Of a stretch of 64,000 nucleotides of DNA, positions 8,338 through 16,968 are shown piece after piece. The notes beneath the pieces are model-generated. The model ran no database searches. It saw only the letters and a list, made by a program, of their open reading frames with translations, and had not been told where the DNA came from. The position numbers and the translations under genes are program-made. The stretch's first letter is position 1. Every line of letters begins with the position of its first letter. The stretch comes from Microbacterium halimionae (GTDB taxonomy: Bacteria; Actinomycetota; Actinomycetes; Actinomycetales; Microbacteriaceae), in assembly GCF_011761265.1 (NCBI RefSeq), contig NZ_JAAOZB010000001.1, forward strand, positions 1,054,001 through 1,118,000. Reading direction: 5' to 3'.

Positions 8338-9071
8338 TCGGTCACCGCCCGGCGACGGATGAGCAGTACGACTCCAAGAGCGATGACAGCAACGGCGACG
8401 CCGCCGACAACAATCCACGGCATCGCGTCAGCGCCCGTGGTCGCAAGTGGGTCGGCGTCGGAGGCCACGGCGGCCGGAGTTGCACTCACGGTCGGCTCGG
8501 CTTCGGGAGCTGATGCCGAGGGAGCGGGTGTCGCCGAGGGAACGGGAGCTGCTGCGATAGCGACGGTTGTCGCCGCGACGTCGGCGACTGTGACGCTATC
8601 GCTCGTCGAGCTGACAAAGGTTGCGGCGCTGAGCGAGAGGTCAGCGGAAGTCGCGCTCAGGGCCGTGAACTCGAACGACACAAGCGTGAGGTCGGTGTCG
8701 GTCAGCCCGGGCGATGTACCGAGGCGTGTGTAAGTGAATGAGACAGACCCGGTTCCTTCGGTGACGGAAGAGAACCCGCCGTCCGCGAACGTGGCCGAAA
8801 CGTAGTCGAGAGCCGCCGGGTCAAACGTCAGCGTGAGGGTCGAGGCGTAGAGGTCTTCCACGGTGGCAGCCATGATGGTTCCCGTCACAGCGTCGCCGAC
8901 GGTGGCAGATGCAGGCGCGGTAATAGTGATCGTGTCGGTGACGGGTGGAGCGGCGTTGGCCGCGGGTGCCAGGATCAGCGAGGTGCTGATCGCGGCGGCA
9001 AGCGCGAGAACCAGGGCGGCGCCGCGCGCGCGAGCGCGCCGCATTCGTCCTCGGGGCTGTGTTTCGGGCAT
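8334..9071 (-). CDS. Wall-anchored cohesin-domain protein
   Basis: 245 residues. A signal peptide ends near residue 40 (PAANA then APP). Residues 45-172 match the cohesin fold: a start like ITAPASATVGDAVTGTI, then TLTLTFDPAALDYVSATF and LTLVSFEFTAL, the usual order of strands in type I-like cohesins. A low-complexity Ala/Pro/Ser/Thr stretch (175-207) follows, then LATTG at 209-213, one membrane helix and the basic tail RRRAVTE, a sorting signal of the LAxTG type handled by class E sortases. It has only one cohesin, no catalytic domain and no carbohydrate-binding module, so it looks like a minimal docking receptor. The start has AGAGGA upstream. It is the first gene of a coupled pair with the dockerin amidase. 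Confidence 0.88.
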   Translation of the reverse strand: MPETQPRGRMRRARARGAALVLALAAAISTSLILAPAANAAPPVTDTITITAPASATVGDAVTGTIMAATVEDLYASTLTLTFDPAALDYVSATFADGGFSSVTEGTGSVSFTYTRLGTSPGLTDTDLTLVSFEFTALSATSADLSLSAATFVSSTSDSVTVADVAATTVAIAAAPVPSATPAPSASAPEAEPTVSATPAAVASDADPLATTGADAMPWIVVGGVAVAVIALGVVLLIRRRAVTE

Positions 9072-9318
9072 GGGTGCGGGTCCTCTCGATGGGGCGGACA
9101 GGAGGTCGCGCGAGCGCGACGATTACCCCGTTGCGGCTCGTGCTGTCTTGCCGCCACGGGGGCAGGGAACACACCGTTTTATGCGGCTGGAAGTGGGGGA
9201 TGAATCGCTGGTGTGCTTGCTGCGAATGTAGCGGGTCGCGAGGCGTGAATCAGTCGGTTCAATCAGATAGAAATCTGCCGAAACAGAGATTTAACGTAAG
9301 ACATGGTGAGGTAGGAGT

Positions 9319-10329
9319 ATGGCTCGATCTCTCGCTGCATTGCCGAAGGCTGAACTTCACATTCACGTGGAGGGAACCCTTGAACCGGACCTCGCGTTCG
9401 AGATCGCGCAGCGAAACGGTATCTCGCTCCCGTACGACAGCCCCGACGCGCTGCGGGCCGCCTACGACTTCGTCGACCTCCAGAGCTTTCTCGACGTGTA
9501 CTTCATTGCGGGCGGTGCACTTCTTACGCTCGCGGACTTCAGTGATCTTGCGCTGGCCTATCTCGAACGTGCCCATCAGGATGCTGTTGCGCACGTCGAA
9601 CTGTTCTTTGACCCGCAGGCACACGTCTCGCGCGGTGTTCCGCTCAGTGACATCGTCGGGGGGCTCTCGGAAGCGCTCGCCGAAGCTCACACGCGGTGGG
9701 GCATGAGCGGAAGTCTCATCGCCTGCTTCTTGCGAGATCGCCCGGCGGCGGAAGCGATGGCAGTGCTGGATGATCTCATTGCTCTCAACTCACCTGACCT
9801 TGTCGGTGTCGGGCTCGACTCGACTGAGGTGGGCTATCCGCCGGCGCTGTTTCGCGATGTCTTTGCCCGTGCTGCGGACGCGGGGCTTCACCGGGTATCG
9901 CACGCGGGCGAGGAAGCACCTCATACATACATCACCGAGGCGCTCGAGGCATTGGGCGTTGAGCGAGTGGACCACGGTGTGCGCGCCATCGATTCTCCGG
10001 AACTCGTCCAACGCCTCGCGCGTGAGGGCATCGCGCTAACGATGTGTCCGCTGTCGAACAAGCGACTGCAGGTGACCCCGGATCTGAAAGATCATCCGCT
10101 TCTCGTACTCGTTGAGCAGGGTGTGAAAGTGACGATCAACTCTGATGACCCCTCATATTTTGGTGGCTACATCGCTGACAACTATGAGGTTGTCCGCGAA
10201 GTGCTGGGACTAACAGATGAGCAAGCTGCCGACTTCGCGCGCACGTCGATCGAGGTGTCTTTCGCATCGCCATCACGAAAAGCTGAACTGCACACTCTCG
10301 TCGACGAGTGGCTCGCTGAGGAGGATTAG
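9319..10329 (+). CDS. Adenine deaminase (adenosine deaminase superfamily, eukaryote-like AAH type)
   Basis: 336 residues, the usual length. Zinc and substrate motifs of the superfamily are all present: HIHVEGTLEP near residue 14, SHAGEE, DHGVR and NSDDPSYFGGY. The Glu in HVEGTLEP (adenosine deaminases usually have HLDGA) and the LDSTEVGYPP segment favour adenine over adenosine as substrate. The reaction is adenine to hypoxanthine plus ammonia in purine salvage. GGTAGGAG precedes the ATG. The stop overlaps the convergent kinase stop by four bases. Confidence 0.85.
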   Translation: MARSLAALPKAELHIHVEGTLEPDLAFEIAQRNGISLPYDSPDALRAAYDFVDLQSFLDVYFIAGGALLTLADFSDLALAYLERAHQDAVAHVELFFDPQAHVSRGVPLSDIVGGLSEALAEAHTRWGMSGSLIACFLRDRPAAEAMAVLDDLIALNSPDLVGVGLDSTEVGYPPALFRDVFARAADAGLHRVSHAGEEAPHTYITEALEALGVERVDHGVRAIDSPELVQRLAREGIALTMCPLSNKRLQVTPDLKDHPLLVLVEQGVKVTINSDDPSYFGGYIADNYEVVREVLGLTDEQAADFARTSIEVSFASPSRKAELHTLVDEWLAEED

Positions 10330-11987
10330 ATTCGCACCGGCACTTCGAGGGTCGCTGTCGTTCCGGAGCCCTTTCGGCCGCTGATGCGGATTAGTCCGCC
10401 GTGCGCTGAAAGTATGGCGCGTGCCGCGGGCAGCCCGAGCCCGAAGCCCTGAATGGCATTTTTGTGCGCGTGCTCTGTGCGATAGAACCGCTCGAAAACT
10501 CGTTCTCGATCCGATACTCGGATGCCGGGACCTCCATCGTGGACGGATATCTCGACGATCCCCGCCACCGTGCGGCACTCCACGTCAACGAACCCGTTGT
10601 CGGGCGAGAACTTGATGGCGTTGTCGATCACATGACCGATTGCTTCAGCGAGCTGAGACTCGTCAACCGAGGCGACAGCCGATTCAGGTAGCTCAAGCGA
10701 AATGTCAATGCCTCGGCTCGCCGCTTTCGGGACGTGGCCGGCAGCAGCACGAGCGACGACATCAGCGATGTCGGCGGGTGCGAGAGCGAGACTCGGCTCA
10801 ACATCGGAGGCGTGGAGGAGTTCCGTGACTCGATCGACGAGGCGCTCAACGCTCTCTTGCACGATACTCAAGCGTTCTTTCGCTGGCACCGAAAGGGAGT
10901 CTTTCGTTTCTTCGGACAGGAGATCGAGATGCCCGACGAGCGGAGTGAGCGGACCGCGTAGTTCGTGCGATGCGATGCGGAGGAAATCATCACGCAATCG
11001 ACGAGAACGAACGATGTCGCTCACGTCGTGCGCCACGACGAGTACACCCAGCAGTGAGCCGTCCGGTCGGCGCACGTGCCGCGAGAATGCAAGGTATGCA
11101 GATTGCTGGTCGTCAGCGCCGACCCACGTGATGTGGGGTGCGAGCTCATGGCCACGCCACGCAGCCAGCAGGACTCGCTCGGACTCGGCGAGCGGTTCAT
11201 GTGCGCGCTCATCGAGCACCATTGCATTCGGATCGAGGTGAGGGTTTCGAAGATCGATGATCTGACGCTCAGCAAATGTCTGCGCATTCCCATTGGCGAA
11301 AACGAGGTTTTGCTGGTGGTCGTAAAAGACGACTGCTGAGTCGATCACGCTCAGGATGGTGCTGTGGATAGTACTGTCGTCGCGCTGGAGGCGATGGGCC
11401 ATATCGCGCTCTCGCCGAAGGAGTTCGTTGTCGGACCGCTGGCGATCGCGCACTCGGGCCCCGAGCCGCGTCGCGAGAACGACGAGCATGATGGCGCCTA
11501 CTGGCAAGAGGGAGTCGAGGAGGTTGGCGAGCGTGGACGGCCACAGGTCTGTCACCGCGAGCGGAATCGCCCATACGGCGAGCGTGCTGACAGCTGCAGT
11601 GACTACGCCGTAGCTGAAATTCGCCGCGATGAGCACCGCAGGCAGGGTGACGAACACTGTCGTCGAAGGGAGATCGGTGACGGTGGCGGTGCGGAGAGCA
11701 ACTATCGCGGCGATGTCGGTCGCAAGTACCGCAACCGCCCACTTCGGCTCGAGGCTCTGGCGCTGTGCGGTAATCGAAACAACGCCCGCTAAAACGAACA
11801 ACGCCGTGGTTGCGACGACGACCGCGACTATCGCGGATTCCGCTCCGAGCGTGCACATTGCCACTGCGACCAAAAGGCTGCCGGTCGCGATGATGAATTG
11901 GGTGGCTGAAAGTGCGGGTCCTGGGAGCCTCGAGTAGAGGGCGTCCCGCGCAACATCCGCGGCGGGGCGGTCCGTCGCAATGCTCAC
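10326..11987 (-). CDS. Membrane sensor histidine kinase with PAS-like domain
   Basis: 553 residues from a GTG start. Five or six membrane helices span about 27-175, a short coiled region follows, then a PAS-like domain (about 205-325, VVFYDHQQNLVFANGNA). HisKA has H341 in ASHELRGP and HATPase_c has N456 in DNAIKF, DGGPGI (484-489) and GFGLGLP (514-520). It lies nine bases after the MASE1 kinase on the same strand and so is probably its operon partner. The PAS and kinase parts resemble the kinase at 21292, including AIQGFG before the last glycine box, so the two look like paralogues. The signal is unknown. Confidence 0.9.
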   Translation of the reverse strand: MSIATDRPAADVARDALYSRLPGPALSATQFIIATGSLLVAVAMCTLGAESAIVAVVVATTALFVLAGVVSITAQRQSLEPKWAVAVLATDIAAIVALRTATVTDLPSTTVFVTLPAVLIAANFSYGVVTAAVSTLAVWAIPLAVTDLWPSTLANLLDSLLPVGAIMLVVLATRLGARVRDRQRSDNELLRRERDMAHRLQRDDSTIHSTILSVIDSAVVFYDHQQNLVFANGNAQTFAERQIIDLRNPHLDPNAMVLDERAHEPLAESERVLLAAWRGHELAPHITWVGADDQQSAYLAFSRHVRRPDGSLLGVLVVAHDVSDIVRSRRLRDDFLRIASHELRGPLTPLVGHLDLLSEETKDSLSVPAKERLSIVQESVERLVDRVTELLHASDVEPSLALAPADIADVVARAAAGHVPKAASRGIDISLELPESAVASVDESQLAEAIGHVIDNAIKFSPDNGFVDVECRTVAGIVEISVHDGGPGIRVSDRERVFERFYRTEHAHKNAIQGFGLGLPAARAILSAHGGLIRISGRKGSGTTATLEVPVRI

Positions 11988-11996
11988 GTGCCGATG

Positions 11997-14000
11997 TTAC
12001 CGGTGACGTGCGGCGGCGGGAAAACGCAGGGTCGCCGTCACCCCGGCGCCCGGCACAGAGTCGACAGTAACGGTGCCACCATTTCGGCGGGCGAGTTCGG
12101 CGGTGATGGACAGCCCGAGACCGGTGCCGGGAGTGCTGCTTCTTTCGGCATCGGGCGCGCGATAAAAACGTTCGAAGATGTGAGCCATGGCATCTTCCGA
12201 AATGCCCGGCCCCGTGTCGGTGACGGTGATTGTGGTTTCGGCATCCGCTGTTCCAGTGATGACACGAACGGTGCCATCGGCCGGCGTGAACTTTACAGCG
12301 TTCGACACGAGGTTTGCGATGGCTCGATTCACATCGTGCGCGACGCCGTAGACCACGCAGTCTTCGGCGCCCTCTTCGACCTCGATGCTGAGAGTGACAT
12401 TTTTGATGTCTGCGAGTGGGCAGTGCATCGACACAACATCTTCGACGAGCGCGCATGCAGGCAGGAGATCGGGCGGCGAGTGCAGTTCTGGCGCTGCTGA
12501 CGCACGACCGAGCGTCAGCAGGCTTTCGACGAGTGCCGTGAGTCGGTCGGCGTTTCGCGCGATGGCACGCAGCCAGCCGCTCTCGGGCGCGCGCAGAAGT
12601 GACGACTCCTCAAGTAGCTCCGCGTAGCCGGCGATGCTCATGATCGGAGTTCTTAGCTCGTGACTGGTCGTTGCGATGAAATCATCACGCTGTCGCTCGA
12701 GTTCGAGGCGTGTCGCGAGGGCTCTGGCGTGCTCGCGTTCAGCTTCAAGCCGCTTCTCAGCGCCGAGAACCGACGCCGTAACGTCGACGATCTGAACCGC
12801 GACGCGCTTTTCGCTGTTGCCGACGTGGTTCGCGACGACATTGACAGTCGCGCCCGAACCGAGGACGCAGTGTGAAACGGCGCCATCCAATTCGAGTGCT
12901 GCTCGTGCCTCAGTAGCCAGTTGGCCCTGCCAGCGTCCGTCTGCGGACACCTCCGTAGCGATGAACTCACGTGCCGTGCGGTTAGCCCAACGAATTGTCC
13001 ACGTGTCGTCATCGTCATGGTCGGTCAGAATAAGGCCGACCTGCGAATCGATAAAACCACTCGAAAGGATCTTTGCTGACTCCGTTGCCGCACGGGAAGA
13101 GATATTTACTTCGTTTTGAGCGGTAACGAGCAGGACCGTCGCCATCGCTAGGGCAAGCAGAAAGCTGGAAAGGATCGTGACTTGAGTGTCAAGGGTCAGA
13201 GTGGTGGCAGCGTACGGTCCAAGCCCCGCCAGGGTGAACAGAAGCGCTGCGGTGCCAGTCGCGATGGACTGGATGAGAGCGATGTAGACCGGAAATCGGA
13301 AAGCCGCCCAGCCGAGCAAGGTCAGCGGGACAAAGGCGAGCGGCACATACCCGGCGGCGCCGAATATGGTGACGATCGCGACGATGAGGAGCACGGATTG
13401 GAAGGCAATCTCCGCCACTCTCGGCGCTTCTTTCATCGGCGGAGGCAGCGCGGCGAAGGGTGCGATGAGGACTATTGCGCTCGCGTGCGACGCCGCGGTA
13501 TGCACCGCGAGCGCAAGAAACGTCTCGCCAGTGATTGTGGAGATGAGTAGGCCCAGGAACAGTCCGGTTACAGCGCTCGCCGCGATGGCTGCAACGATGA
13601 GACGGGTTGCATCGCGAACAGTGCGTAAGACAAACGTGTGCTGTCGCCCCTCCAGCAGGAGGAGGAAGCTCAAGACCTCGATGGCATCGGTAATGCCGAT
13701 AGTCAGGGCAAGATTCAACTGATCGATGCCGACGAGCGTGCCGAGCGTGATCGCGGCGGCGACGAGGACGACAGCCGCCGCCCGCCGCTTTCGAGCTGTC
13801 GCGAGAACGAACCAGGCTGACGCGCCCGCCGCAGGCCACCAGGCCGCCGCGTTGGTGTCACCGAAACGAAAGACGGCGCCGAGAGCCGAAAGTGCGAAGA
13901 TCATTAGGCCGGAGAGCACCCAGATAACCCAGGTGTGCGTAGATGATGTTCGAAAACGCGTACGGCTCGTCTGCGCGCGTGGTGCGCCAGCGGAGTTCAT
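11997..14000 (-). CDS. MASE1-domain sensor histidine kinase
   Basis: 667 residues. Residues about 25-295 form a multi-helix MASE1-type membrane sensor, ending with the characteristic LLGWAAFRFPVY element. A PAS-like segment (about 305-410) and a coiled-coil stretch rich in Glu/Arg (412-440) lead to HisKA with H447 in TTSHELRTP. The HATPase domain has SNAVKF, TDTGPGI and GTGLGLSI. All catalytic boxes look intact. The start is divergent from the single-domain regulator at 14073 with 72 bases between, and the second kinase follows downstream, so the three form a likely signalling unit. MASE1 ligands are not established in general. Confidence 0.9.
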   Translation of the reverse strand: MNSAGAPRAQTSRTRFRTSSTHTWVIWVLSGLMIFALSALGAVFRFGDTNAAAWWPAAGASAWFVLATARKRRAAAVVLVAAAITLGTLVGIDQLNLALTIGITDAIEVLSFLLLLEGRQHTFVLRTVRDATRLIVAAIAASAVTGLFLGLLISTITGETFLALAVHTAASHASAIVLIAPFAALPPPMKEAPRVAEIAFQSVLLIVAIVTIFGAAGYVPLAFVPLTLLGWAAFRFPVYIALIQSIATGTAALLFTLAGLGPYAATTLTLDTQVTILSSFLLALAMATVLLVTAQNEVNISSRAATESAKILSSGFIDSQVGLILTDHDDDDTWTIRWANRTAREFIATEVSADGRWQGQLATEARAALELDGAVSHCVLGSGATVNVVANHVGNSEKRVAVQIVDVTASVLGAEKRLEAEREHARALATRLELERQRDDFIATTSHELRTPIMSIAGYAELLEESSLLRAPESGWLRAIARNADRLTALVESLLTLGRASAAPELHSPPDLLPACALVEDVVSMHCPLADIKNVTLSIEVEEGAEDCVVYGVAHDVNRAIANLVSNAVKFTPADGTVRVITGTADAETTITVTDTGPGISEDAMAHIFERFYRAPDAERSSTPGTGLGLSITAELARRNGGTVTVDSVPGAGVTATLRFPAAARHR

Positions 14001-14072
14001 AATGTGAACTTAAGCGCATTTAGTGAAAGATGGCGCTAATGCGGTGCACGATGTGCAGGCCCAAGGAGCGAA

Positions 14073-14435
14073 ATGGCAGCGATTCTGGTCGTCGAGGATG
14101 ATGTGGACGTCGCTCATCTGTTGCGCGCTCGCCTCGAGAAGTCGGGGCACGGCGTCGTCATGGCGGCCGACGGTGTGCTGGGACTCGCCGCCGCACACGC
14201 GCACACCCCCGATGTGATCGTGCTCGACTGGATGATGCCAAATAAGAATGGCATCGACGTATGTATCGAACTCCGTGCTGATGCTGAGTTCGTTCGCACC
14301 AAGATCTTGATGCTGAGCGCGCGCGCGGCGCCCGCCGATCGCGAACAGGCGTTCGCCGCCGGCGCCGACGATTACGTGACGAAGCCGTTTTCGCCGCGCG
14401 CCCTCGTCGGACGCGTCGAATCTCTTATTGCGTAG
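14073..14435 (+). CDS. Single-domain response regulator (CheY-like)
   Basis: 120 residues, a receiver domain only. The acidic pair D9/D10, phospho-acceptor D52 in VLDWMMPN, S82 as the switch residue and K104 in TKPF are all present. CAAGGAGCG precedes the ATG. There is no output domain, so it must act by protein contact, as a phosphate sink, or by passing phosphate on. It is divergent from two adjacent kinases, the likely phosphate donors. Its stop overlaps the convergent SdhL-type gene by 11 bases. Confidence 0.88.
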   Translation: MAAILVVEDDVDVAHLLRARLEKSGHGVVMAADGVLGLAAAHAHTPDVIVLDWMMPNKNGIDVCIELRADAEFVRTKILMLSARAAPADREQAFAAGADDYVTKPFSPRALVGRVESLIA

Positions 14436-15243
14436 CTCGCGAGAAAGCGGATGCCTCGGCTACGTGTTCAGCGGTCAGCGATACGCCGGTGTAGCGCTCG
14501 AACTGGCGTGCTGCCTGTAATGCGATGACTTCGGCTCCCGTGATCACGGGCAGATCCTGTTTACGCGCAGCGTGGATAAGGGGTGTCTCAGACGGAAACG
14601 CGACGACGTCGAATACAACGGCGGCCTCCGCGACATGGGCTGCTGAGAACGCGAGCGCGTCGGCATCCGAACCGTTCATTCCAAGTGGAGTGACGTTCAC
14701 GAGGATGCCGTGGCCTGGGGCCGGGTCACGGGTGACGTGGCGATAGCCGTATGCATCGGCCAAGGCGCTGCCTTTTTCGGCGTTTCTGGCAAGAACGGTG
14801 AGATCCTCGAACCCGGCGCCGTGGAACGCGGCAACGACTGCTTTTGCCATTCCCCCCGAGCCGCGGACGAGTACTGGCAGCGCGTGATCAACGGCGTGAG
14901 ATTCGAGCAGGGTCGCGACAGCTTCGTAGTCGGTGTTGGACGCGGTCAGCACCCCGTCGCTATTCACGATGGTGTTCACCGACTCGATTGCGGCGGCGGA
15001 CGGCTCCATCTCGTCGATAAGCGGAATGACGGCTTCTTTGAACGGCATCGAGACGGAGCATCCGCGGATACCAAGACCTCGGACACCCGCGATCGCGGCT
15101 GTTATGTCGTCGGTTGTGAACGCCTTGTACACGAAGTTGAGACCGAGCGCGTCGTAAAGGTAGTTGTGGAAACGGGTGCCGATATTGGATGGGCGTCCCG
15201 AAAGTGAGATGCACAGCGACATGTCTTTGTTGAGGATCGGCAT
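14425..15243 (-). CDS. Shikimate dehydrogenase-like oxidoreductase, HI0607/SdhL type
   Basis: 272 residues. The sequence closely follows the Haemophilus HI0607 (SdhL) group rather than AroE: SLSGRPSNIGTRFHNYLYD (13-31), GIRGCSVSMPFKE with catalytic-type K69, SNTDY with D105, and the dinucleotide-binding loop RGSGGMAKAV (127-136). This group uses NADP and reduces shikimate poorly in the Haemophilus protein; its true substrate is unsettled. It probably is not the main aroE. The start at 15243 gives MPILNKDM, which aligns with the family start; an in-frame upstream start would overlap the neighbouring ZIP gene. It lies 32 bases after the ZIP-type transporter and may be co-transcribed with it. 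Confidence 0.85.
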   Translation of the reverse strand: MPILNKDMSLCISLSGRPSNIGTRFHNYLYDALGLNFVYKAFTTDDITAAIAGVRGLGIRGCSVSMPFKEAVIPLIDEMEPSAAAIESVNTIVNSDGVLTASNTDYEAVATLLESHAVDHALPVLVRGSGGMAKAVVAAFHGAGFEDLTVLARNAEKGSALADAYGYRHVTRDPAPGHGILVNVTPLGMNGSDADALAFSAAHVAEAAVVFDVVAFPSETPLIHAARKQDLPVITGAEVIALQAARQFERYTGVSLTAEHVAEASAFSRATQ

Positions 15244-15275
15244 GGTTCTATTCTCGCGCGGCGTACGAGCTGGCT

Positions 15276-16016
15276 TCATCCCCCCAGCACGTGGAGTGCG
15301 TATCCGGTGAAGAACCCGCACACTGCGATCAGACCGGTGAACGCTTTTGTCGTGCCGAATGCCTCGGGCAGCATCGTGTCGGCAATCATGGCGAGGATAG
15401 CGCCGGCGGCGATGGCAGTGACGAAGCTCGTTGTGCTTTCGGGTGCGCTGCCGAGAAGAGCAAAGCCGCCGATGGCTGAAAGTGTGCAGATGACAGCGAT
15501 CGAGCCCCAGATGCCGAAGACGTAGGCGGCGCTCTTCCCGTTTTGCTTCATGTCGGAGGTGCTGGAGAGCCCCTCCGGAAAATTGGAGATGATGACAGCT
15601 GCGACGATGGCTAGCGACAGCGATCCGGTCGCGGCGAGGCCGAGGCCTTGAACAGCGGTTTCGGGTACGCCGTCGAGGAGTGAGCCAAGAGCAATGCCAA
15701 GCCCCGTGCCGGATGATGCCGCCTTGCTGCGTGCCCGCTTCTTGCGAGATCCGACGCGCTCAAGCAAAATGTCGAGCCCCACGTAGACGATTGCACCGGT
15801 GAAAAATCCTGCCATCGCAGAAGTGAATGAGCCGGTTTGCGTAGCTTCTTCGACGAGGTCGAAGGCGAGAGCTGAGATCAGGACCCCGGCACCGAAAGCC
15901 ATGATCGTGGCAACGAGCCAACGGGGGACCGTCACGAACCAGGCGACCGCGGCGCCGACAACCAAAGAAAGTCCGGATGCCAAACCTGCGATTCCTGCGA
16001 GGACGACGGGTGCCAT
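15276..16016 (-). CDS. ZIP-family metal transporter
   Basis: 246 residues with about eight membrane helices and a short basic cytoplasmic loop (SRKKRARSK) after helix three. The metal-path helices carry LGSLLDGVPETAVQG and ISNFPEGLSS, which match the helix IV and V signatures of ZIP permeases, although the first His of HNxPEG is Ser/Asn here. The likely substrate is zinc or another divalent cation, moving inward or, in some bacterial members, outward. The ATG at 16016 follows GGTGGG; a GTG nine bases upstream is an alternative. It may share a transcript with the downstream SdhL-type gene. Confidence 0.82.
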   Translation of the reverse strand: MAPVVLAGIAGLASGLSLVVGAAVAWFVTVPRWLVATIMAFGAGVLISALAFDLVEEATQTGSFTSAMAGFFTGAIVYVGLDILLERVGSRKKRARSKAASSGTGLGIALGSLLDGVPETAVQGLGLAATGSLSLAIVAAVIISNFPEGLSSTSDMKQNGKSAAYVFGIWGSIAVICTLSAIGGFALLGSAPESTTSFVTAIAAGAILAMIADTMLPEAFGTTKAFTGLIAVCGFFTGYALHVLGG

Positions 16017-16101
16017 GCGGCCCACCTTAGCGAGGCCGGAAGCCCCGTAACGGGTTGGTTACATCGGCGACACTGTCGAGAAACGAGCAGCAGCGCATAC
16101 T

Positions 16102-16130
16102 GGGGGTGCAGCGTGAGCCGCTGCACCCCC
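16102..16130. terminator. 12-bp hairpin in a divergent intergenic region
   Basis: GGGGGTGCAGCG and CGCTGCACCCCC flank a 5-base loop. It looks like a strong intrinsic terminator but lies between two divergent genes (ZIP, starting at 16016, and flavin reductase, starting at 16289), where none is needed. It may insulate one gene or be part of a leader. No gene is visible in 16017-16288. Confidence 0.5.
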
Positions 16131-16288
16131 ATCCGAGACACAAAACCTCGGGGGCATCCTCAGCCCGGCGACCATCGCGGCCTAGGCGCCTCTTGTGAAG
16201 TCTCGTATTTTTGCAGTGTGCTTGTGTCTCGACCTCCGGGTTCCAGTGCCGTCATCTGACGGCGAACCACGGAAGGGGCACGCCCGCA

Positions 16289-16849
16289 ATGAGCGCCACA
16301 ACTACAATTTTTCCTCCGAAGCCCCAGATGGCGTCGGACTCGTCACGATCACTCGCGCCGGTGAGCGACGAACCTGCCCACGTGCGCGGAGCATTCGGCC
16401 GATTCCCGTCGGGGGTCGCGGCCCTTTGCGCGACAGTTGACGGCGAGAAGGTCGGACTCGTCGCAACATCCTTTTCGGTTGGCGTCTCGTACAGCCCGGC
16501 CATGGTGATGTTTTCGGTGCAGAATTCTTCGACGACCTGGCCCGTGCTTGCGTCCGCTGATCGTATTGGTGTGAGCGTGCTTGGTAGCGCGCATGCCGAT
16601 GCGTGCATGCAATTGGCTTCCCGTCACGGCGATCGCTTTGCGGGTCTTGATGTGACAGCGACGGATGCTGGCGCTCTCTTCATCGGGGGTTCGACGATGT
16701 GGCTCGACTGCGAGGTCGTCTCGACGACACCGGCGGGCGACCACCACATCGTCGTCATGCAGGTGCACGGCATGAGCGTCGACCACGAGACCGACCCGCT
16801 CGTTTACCAGCAGCAGCGCTTTCATCACCTTGCGGCCAATGCGAATTGA
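16289..16849 (+). CDS. Flavin reductase-like, FMN-binding protein
   Basis: 186 residues. After a variable N-terminus, the flavin reductase domain starts near residue 38 (HVRGAFGRFPSGVAALCA) and includes VGLVATSFSVGVSYSPAMVMFSV, which forms the FMN site, then IGVSVLG and a C-terminal Phe/His segment. Proteins of this type supply reduced flavin to two-component monooxygenases. No monooxygenase partner lies next to it; the nearest flavoprotein is the ArsO-like protein at 53.8 kb, which is not expected to need one. GGAAGGGG lies ten bases before the start at 16289. Confidence 0.85.
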   Translation: MSATTTIFPPKPQMASDSSRSLAPVSDEPAHVRGAFGRFPSGVAALCATVDGEKVGLVATSFSVGVSYSPAMVMFSVQNSSTTWPVLASADRIGVSVLGSAHADACMQLASRHGDRFAGLDVTATDAGALFIGGSTMWLDCEVVSTTPAGDHHIVVMQVHGMSVDHETDPLVYQQQRFHHLAANAN

Positions 16850-16863
16850 GTAGTCGCTGTGAG

Positions 16864-16953
16864 ATGACCCCGTCGGAATCGGAAGCCGTGGCAGCGTATT
16901 CTGCATTCATCAGTGAACTCGGGGCGAGCGTACGTCGCGAGGCAGCACGTTGA
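16864..16953 (+). CDS. Possible 29-residue small protein before the LuxR-type regulator
   Basis: An ATG at 16864 opens a 29-codon frame (MTPSESEAVAAYSAFISELG and nine more residues, ending in RREAAR) that stops 15 bases before the next start. The peptide looks like one amphipathic helix. The ribosome site is weak (GTGAG). It fills the gap between two co-directional genes, so it may be a small gene or upstream ORF; chance cannot be excluded. Confidence 0.35.
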   Translation: MTPSESEAVAAYSAFISELGASVRREAAR

Positions 16954-16968
16954 TTCGGAGGATGCTGA

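Noticed and set aside
6460-9071. Cellulosome-like multi-enzyme scaffold
   Set aside because: There is only one cohesin and one dockerin in the window, and the GH6 enzyme at 3738 lacks a dockerin.
9230-9318. AAATCTG/CAGAGATTT dyad before the adenine deaminase gene as operator
   Set aside because: Imperfect pairing by two inserted bases and no second copy; too weak to list.
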